Source: Planctomycetota bacterium
Lineage (GTDB): Bacteria; Planctomycetota; Brocadiia; JAJRTI01
DNA: 7,936 nucleotides
Assembly (NCBI GenBank): GCA_024278415.1
Contig: JAJRTI010000062.1
Span: forward strand, 1-7,936
Direction of reading: 5' to 3'
How positions within the stretch are numbered: position 1 is the first letter of the stretch; the number at the start of each line of letters is the position of its first letter. The notes beneath the pieces are model-generated. The model saw only the letters and a list, made by a program, of their open reading frames with translations. It was not told the DNA's origin and did not search any database. Both the position numbers and the translations under genes were made by a program. This document shows positions 6,114-7,936 of this stretch, in pieces.

Positions 6114-6292
6114 GGTGGTTCTCCTATCTGTGACATGGTCGTTCGCTCTCGACGAACGCCTTGTTGTGTAGTTTCTGTATGGAAACTCACTTGCAGGACG
6201 CCCTCTCCACAGCCGCAATACGCGCGAACAGCATCGTAGTACCCGAATGCGAGTTTGCGGTAGTTCTCGCGTTTGGACATGGTCGGTCTCAT
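6110..6292 (-). CDS. Doubtful small open frame ending in ATGA overlap with the isomerase start
   Basis: A 60-codon frame (or 56 codons from the second ATG at 6280) ends in TGA overlapping the isomerase ATG as ATGA, an arrangement often seen in translational coupling. The residues near the start ([17 protein letters not shown], then a CGCG cluster) look fairly protein-like with G/C-ending codons. The second half loses that bias and runs through two small inverted repeats. No convincing ribosome binding site precedes either ATG, and I recognise no family. It could be a leader peptide, the remnant 5' end of a lost gene, or chance. Confidence 0.25.
   Translation of the reverse strand: MRPTMSKRENYRKLAFGYYDAVRAYCGCGEGVLQVSFHTETTQQGVRRERTTMSQIGEPP
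6140..6158 (-). promoter_or_regulatory. Small hairpin in the isomerase leader
   Basis: cgttcg (6140-6145) and cgaacg (6153-6158) pair around a seven-base loop, 14 bases from the ribosome binding site of the isomerase gene starting at 6113. It could modulate translation or be incidental; the stem is only six pairs. Confidence 0.35.
6170..6187. promoter_or_regulatory. Operator-like inverted repeat in the isomerase leader
   Basis: agtttc (6170-6175) and gaaact (6182-6187) form a six-base inverted repeat with a six-base spacer, in a stretch less GC-rich than its surroundings. Its size and symmetry suit a dimeric helix-turn-helix regulator of the sugar genes, but no regulator gene is present in the window and the short arms could be chance. 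Confidence 0.3.
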
Positions 6293-6296
6293 CGGA

Positions 6297-6310
6297 CCGC
6301 CTAAAGGCGG
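6297..6310. repeat. Short palindrome downstream of vapC
   Basis: ccgcctaaaggcgg pairs ccgcct with aggcgg around aa. It lies 33 bases beyond the vapC stop codon and could form a compact RNA hairpin at the end of the toxin-antitoxin transcript. There is no T-run on either side, so terminator status is uncertain. Its GC-palindrome style is similar to the other spacer elements here. Confidence 0.5.
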
Positions 6311-6343
6311 GACTCCGAACAGCAGCCCGCGAAGGACAGCCCC

Positions 6344-6745
6344 CTACTTGGCCCAGTTCTCAAGCTTCAGCTTCTTGACGCGGCGAAACTCGGCGACGTT
6401 GTTCGTGACGAGCACGCCGGCGTTCGCGAGCACTGTGGCTGCAATGATCATGTCGTTGGCGCCGATGGGCTGGCCGGCTTTCTCGAGCATATGGCGGACC
6501 TTGGCGTACGCGTGCGCCGCGGCCGCGTCGAATGGCACAATCTGGAACGGGAACATGAACGCGAGCACCTTCTCGGTGTTCTCCTTCACGCGCTGGCTCT
6601 TCTCCGCGCCGAACAGGAGTTCCGCCATGACGATGGCCGGGATGCGGACGTCGCTGGGCGCGCACGCGCTCAGCTTCTGCCGGAGTGACGGGTGCATGCC
6701 CTTGAGGAAGTAGATGCAGGTGTTGGTGTCCAGGAAATAGCTCAT
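6344..6745 (-). CDS. vapC: VapC-type PIN-domain toxin ribonuclease
   Basis: This 133-residue protein is a single PIN domain, a magnesium-dependent RNase that in VapBC systems cleaves tRNA or rRNA when freed from its antitoxin. The acidic site is visible as D6 in [14 protein letters not shown]42 in VMAELLFGA and D98 in GANDMIIAA. The C-terminal [11 protein letters not shown] and LKLENW motifs are characteristic of this toxin class. The start at 6745 overlaps the antitoxin stop as ATGA, and GGGAG (6751-6755) lies five bases upstream. Length is standard and no key residue is missing, so it is probably active. It shares the antitoxin promoter at 7002-7030. Confidence 0.95.
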   Translation of the reverse strand: MSYFLDTNTCIYFLKGMHPSLRQKLSACAPSDVRIPAIVMAELLFGAEKSQRVKENTEKVLAFMFPFQIVPFDAAAAHAYAKVRHMLEKAGQPIGANDMIIAATVLANAGVLVTNNVAEFRRVKKLKLENWAK

Positions 6746-6972
6746 AGCTTCTCCCGGGGTGCGCCGGCGTCCGCTGCAATGGGGTCAGGCGCGGCGAACG
6801 TGTCGTCCGAGATGGCGCCGTAGAGGTCGAAATAGCCATCGGGCCACTCGCGCTTGAGCGACTGCACGAGGTTGTTGCGGATCCACTTGGACACGCTGAC
6901 CTTGCTGATCTTGGCCGCTCTCTCGACCATCTTCAACGTGGCCTCGTCGAGGTAGAGGGAGAGTTGTGGCAT
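6742..6972 (-). CDS. vapB: VapB-type ribbon-helix-helix antitoxin
   Basis: The 76-residue product has an N-terminal ribbon-helix-helix DNA-binding segment (about 1-40: a beta strand LSLYL, then helices ending IRNNLVQSLK). Its C-terminal tail, with WPDGYFDLYG and DDTFAAP (43-62), is the type that occupies the toxin active site. It neutralises VapC and usually represses its own promoter. The ATG at 6972 is preferred over the in-frame ATG at 6999 because AGGAGG (6980-6985) lies seven bases upstream and the conserved domain begins there. The stop overlaps the vapC start by four bases. The predicted operator at 6998-7017 fits autoregulation. Confidence 0.93.
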   Translation of the reverse strand: MPQLSLYLDEATLKMVERAAKISKVSVSKWIRNNLVQSLKREWPDGYFDLYGAISDDTFAAPDPIAADAGAPREKL

Positions 6973-6997
6973 GTGAAATCCTCCTGGCTGAATCCAC

Positions 6998-7017
6998 ACA
7001 TATTATCAAACATATGT
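6998..7017. promoter_or_regulatory. Putative VapB/VapBC operator palindrome
   Basis: acatat (6998-7003) and atatgt (7012-7017) form a perfect six-base inverted repeat with an eight-base spacer. It covers the -10 element and part of the -35/-10 spacer of the vapBC promoter, in an AT-rich island within GC-rich DNA. Ribbon-helix-helix antitoxins commonly bind such sites to repress their own operon. Binding itself is inferred. Confidence 0.6.
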
Positions 7018-7030
7018 CGAAAGCTGTCAA
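7002..7030 (-). promoter_or_regulatory. Sigma70-type promoter of vapBC
   Basis: On the - strand, TTGACA (7025-7030) is a perfect -35 element and GATAAT (7002-7007) matches the -10 consensus at five of six positions, with an ideal 17-base spacer. Transcription would start near 6995, about 23 bases before the vapB ATG. The -35 element overlaps the TGA stop codon of the upstream acetamidase gene (7027-7029), so vapBC is equipped for transcription independent of that gene. Confidence 0.85.
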
Positions 7031-7936
7031 TGACACGCGAAGCTCCTCGGAGACCTGCCCCCCCCCACGTATCGCCGCGGAAACTTCACGACCGTGGTGA
7101 AGTGGGGAGACACCGCGTTGCACACGCGTGCGCGGCCGACTTGCGACAGCACGTGGATCGCGTCCCGCATCTCGTACCCATATTCGCCTTCCAACCACTT
7201 CACCATGCACACCCAGCCGATGCGCAGGGCCGTGTCCAAGGGCCGCGCGCTCGCGACGGTCATGAGCCACTCGTCATTCACAATGCGCGGCCACTCGATT
7301 GCGCGGCCCTTGACCACGTCGCAACGGAAACGTACGCGCGCGCTTGTTTCGATCGCGCCGCCCGCGATCTCTCCGTCGCCTTGCGCGGCGTGGGGGTCGC
7401 CAAACATGAGCAGCGCGCCGGGTGCGTTCACCGGCAGGTGCACGTCCACGCGGCTGCACACTTCCGGGCAATCGAGGTTGCCGCCGTGCCGGCCCGCGTC
7501 GACCGTGTGGATCGACTCGCCAAACCGCGGCGCAACGCCGATGCAGCCGAGGAACGTGTGCAGCGGGATCTCCACCGCGCCGACGCGGCTGTCGGGCAGG
7601 TCCAACCGGCCCACGTTGCGCTCCAGATCGAGATCCCAGTCGTAGCGCCGGCCTGTGATGGGCGGCTTCAGGCCCGTGGGCCCGACAAACTGCATGTCGT
7701 CGCCGAGCGCGGCGAGATGGTTGTGCACCGCGCCGAACCCCGTGGGCCGGTCCGGCTCGACCGCGTCCAAGTACACCACAAGCGTATCGCCCACATCGAC
7801 TCCCTCCACATAGAACGGCCCGGTGAGGGGGTTGTATGCGAGCAGGCCTTCCCCCGCTTGGCGCCGCTCCCGCGGCAACTCGTTGCCGTCCTTGTCGCCG
7901 TTGCTCGAATCGAGGCAGAGGGTGTCGATCGGCTGC
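7027..7936 (-). CDS. Acetamidase/formamidase family protein, N-terminus cut by the window edge
   Basis: The family (FmdA/AmdA) hydrolyses short-chain amides such as formamide or acetamide to ammonia and the acid. 302 residues are visible, with the frame open to the edge; perhaps a few tens of N-terminal residues are missing. Family landmarks are NPLTGPFYVEG followed by VGDTL, then HTFLGCIGVAP, GRHGGNLDCPEV, the core FGDPHAAQGDGE and GAIETSARVRF. A TTG at 7878 gives a shorter start, but family-like sequence continues upstream of it. The last residues after VKFPRRYV are low-complexity and are encoded just past a nine-G run (7058-7066), so the annotated C-terminus may reflect slippage. Amide or nitrogen use is the family role; many members have no tested substrate. 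It is not obviously linked to the sugar genes. Confidence 0.9.
   Translation of the reverse strand, partial: QPIDTLCLDSSNGDKDGNELPRERRQAGEGLLAYNPLTGPFYVEGVDVGDTLVVYLDAVEPDRPTGFGAVHNHLAALGDDMQFVGPTGLKPPITGRRYDWDLDLERNVGRLDLPDSRVGAVEIPLHTFLGCIGVAPRFGESIHTVDAGRHGGNLDCPEVCSRVDVHLPVNAPGALLMFGDPHAAQGDGEIAGGAIETSARVRFRCDVVKGRAIEWPRIVNDEWLMTVASARPLDTALRIGWVCMVKWLEGEYGYEMRDAIHVLSQVGRARVCNAVSPHFTTVVKFPRRYVGGGRSPRSFACH
7058..7066. repeat. Nine-base C/G homopolymer near the acetamidase 3' end
   Basis: Nine consecutive C on the + strand (G on the coding strand) lie about 10 codons before the stop of the acetamidase gene and encode part of a Gly-Gly-Gly stretch. Runs of this length are prone to replication slippage and to assembly or sequencing error. 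One more or one fewer base would change the C-terminus and remove the stop at 7027, letting translation run into the vapB promoter region. Confidence 0.7.

Noticed and set aside
6344..7030. vapBC as part of a larger mobile or defence island
   Set aside because: No integrase, transposase, direct repeats or other defence genes flank the pair; it looks like a solitary type II toxin-antitoxin module.

Overview
The window is high-GC bacterial DNA (well above half G+C by eye, strong G/C bias at third codon positions in the real genes). It holds eight confident protein genes plus one doubtful small frame. One gene is on the + strand at the left edge; everything else is on the - strand. The style suggests an uncultured environmental bacterium of the Planctomycetota/PVC, Armatimonadota or Hydrogenedentota type: several TIM-barrel sugar isomerase-like proteins, a ROK kinase, an uncharacterised secreted protein, and spacers filled with palindromic repeats containing the words 'acgcaaag' and 'tttgcgt'. 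That placement is an inference from style, not a phylogenetic result.

Layout left to right: an M14 zinc carboxypeptidase-like gene (+, 2-868, 5' edge open) converges on deoC (-, 998-1681). Next come a secreted protein of unknown function with an apparent (beta/alpha)8 fold (-, 1771-2883), a xylose-isomerase-like sugar phosphate isomerase/epimerase (-, 3147-3914), a ROK sugar kinase (-, 4113-5081) and a second isomerase/epimerase (-, 5196-6113). A 230-base leader with small inverted repeats and a doubtful small frame follows. A vapBC toxin-antitoxin pair (-, 6344-6972) has a very clear sigma70-type promoter and a palindromic operator. Last is an acetamidase/formamidase family gene (-, 7027 to beyond 7936).

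The five co-directional genes between 998 and 6113 look like a carbohydrate-processing neighbourhood: two sugar isomerase/epimerases, a hexokinase-type ROK kinase, deoxyribose-phosphate aldolase and an exported barrel protein. No substrate can be named from sequence alone. The spacers are 89-263 bases, so this may be several transcription units rather than one tight operon. Four of the five genes have a clear AGGAG-type ribosome binding site 7-9 bases before ATG; the secreted gene does not.

The most distinctive feature is non-coding. Every spacer from 869 to 5195 carries a repeat or palindromic element. Three are copies of one family (869-997, 3936-4114, 5102-5189) with a 25-base core built on the palindrome ccgccgtacggcgg; they begin within a few bases of stop codons. 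A different cluster of three hairpins fills 2984-3094, and a degenerate hexamer array lies before deoC. A perfect 15-base inverted repeat also sits inside the coding sequence of the secreted protein. I found no phage, transposase, CRISPR, rRNA or tRNA signal, and no clear evidence of a wholly new multi-gene system.
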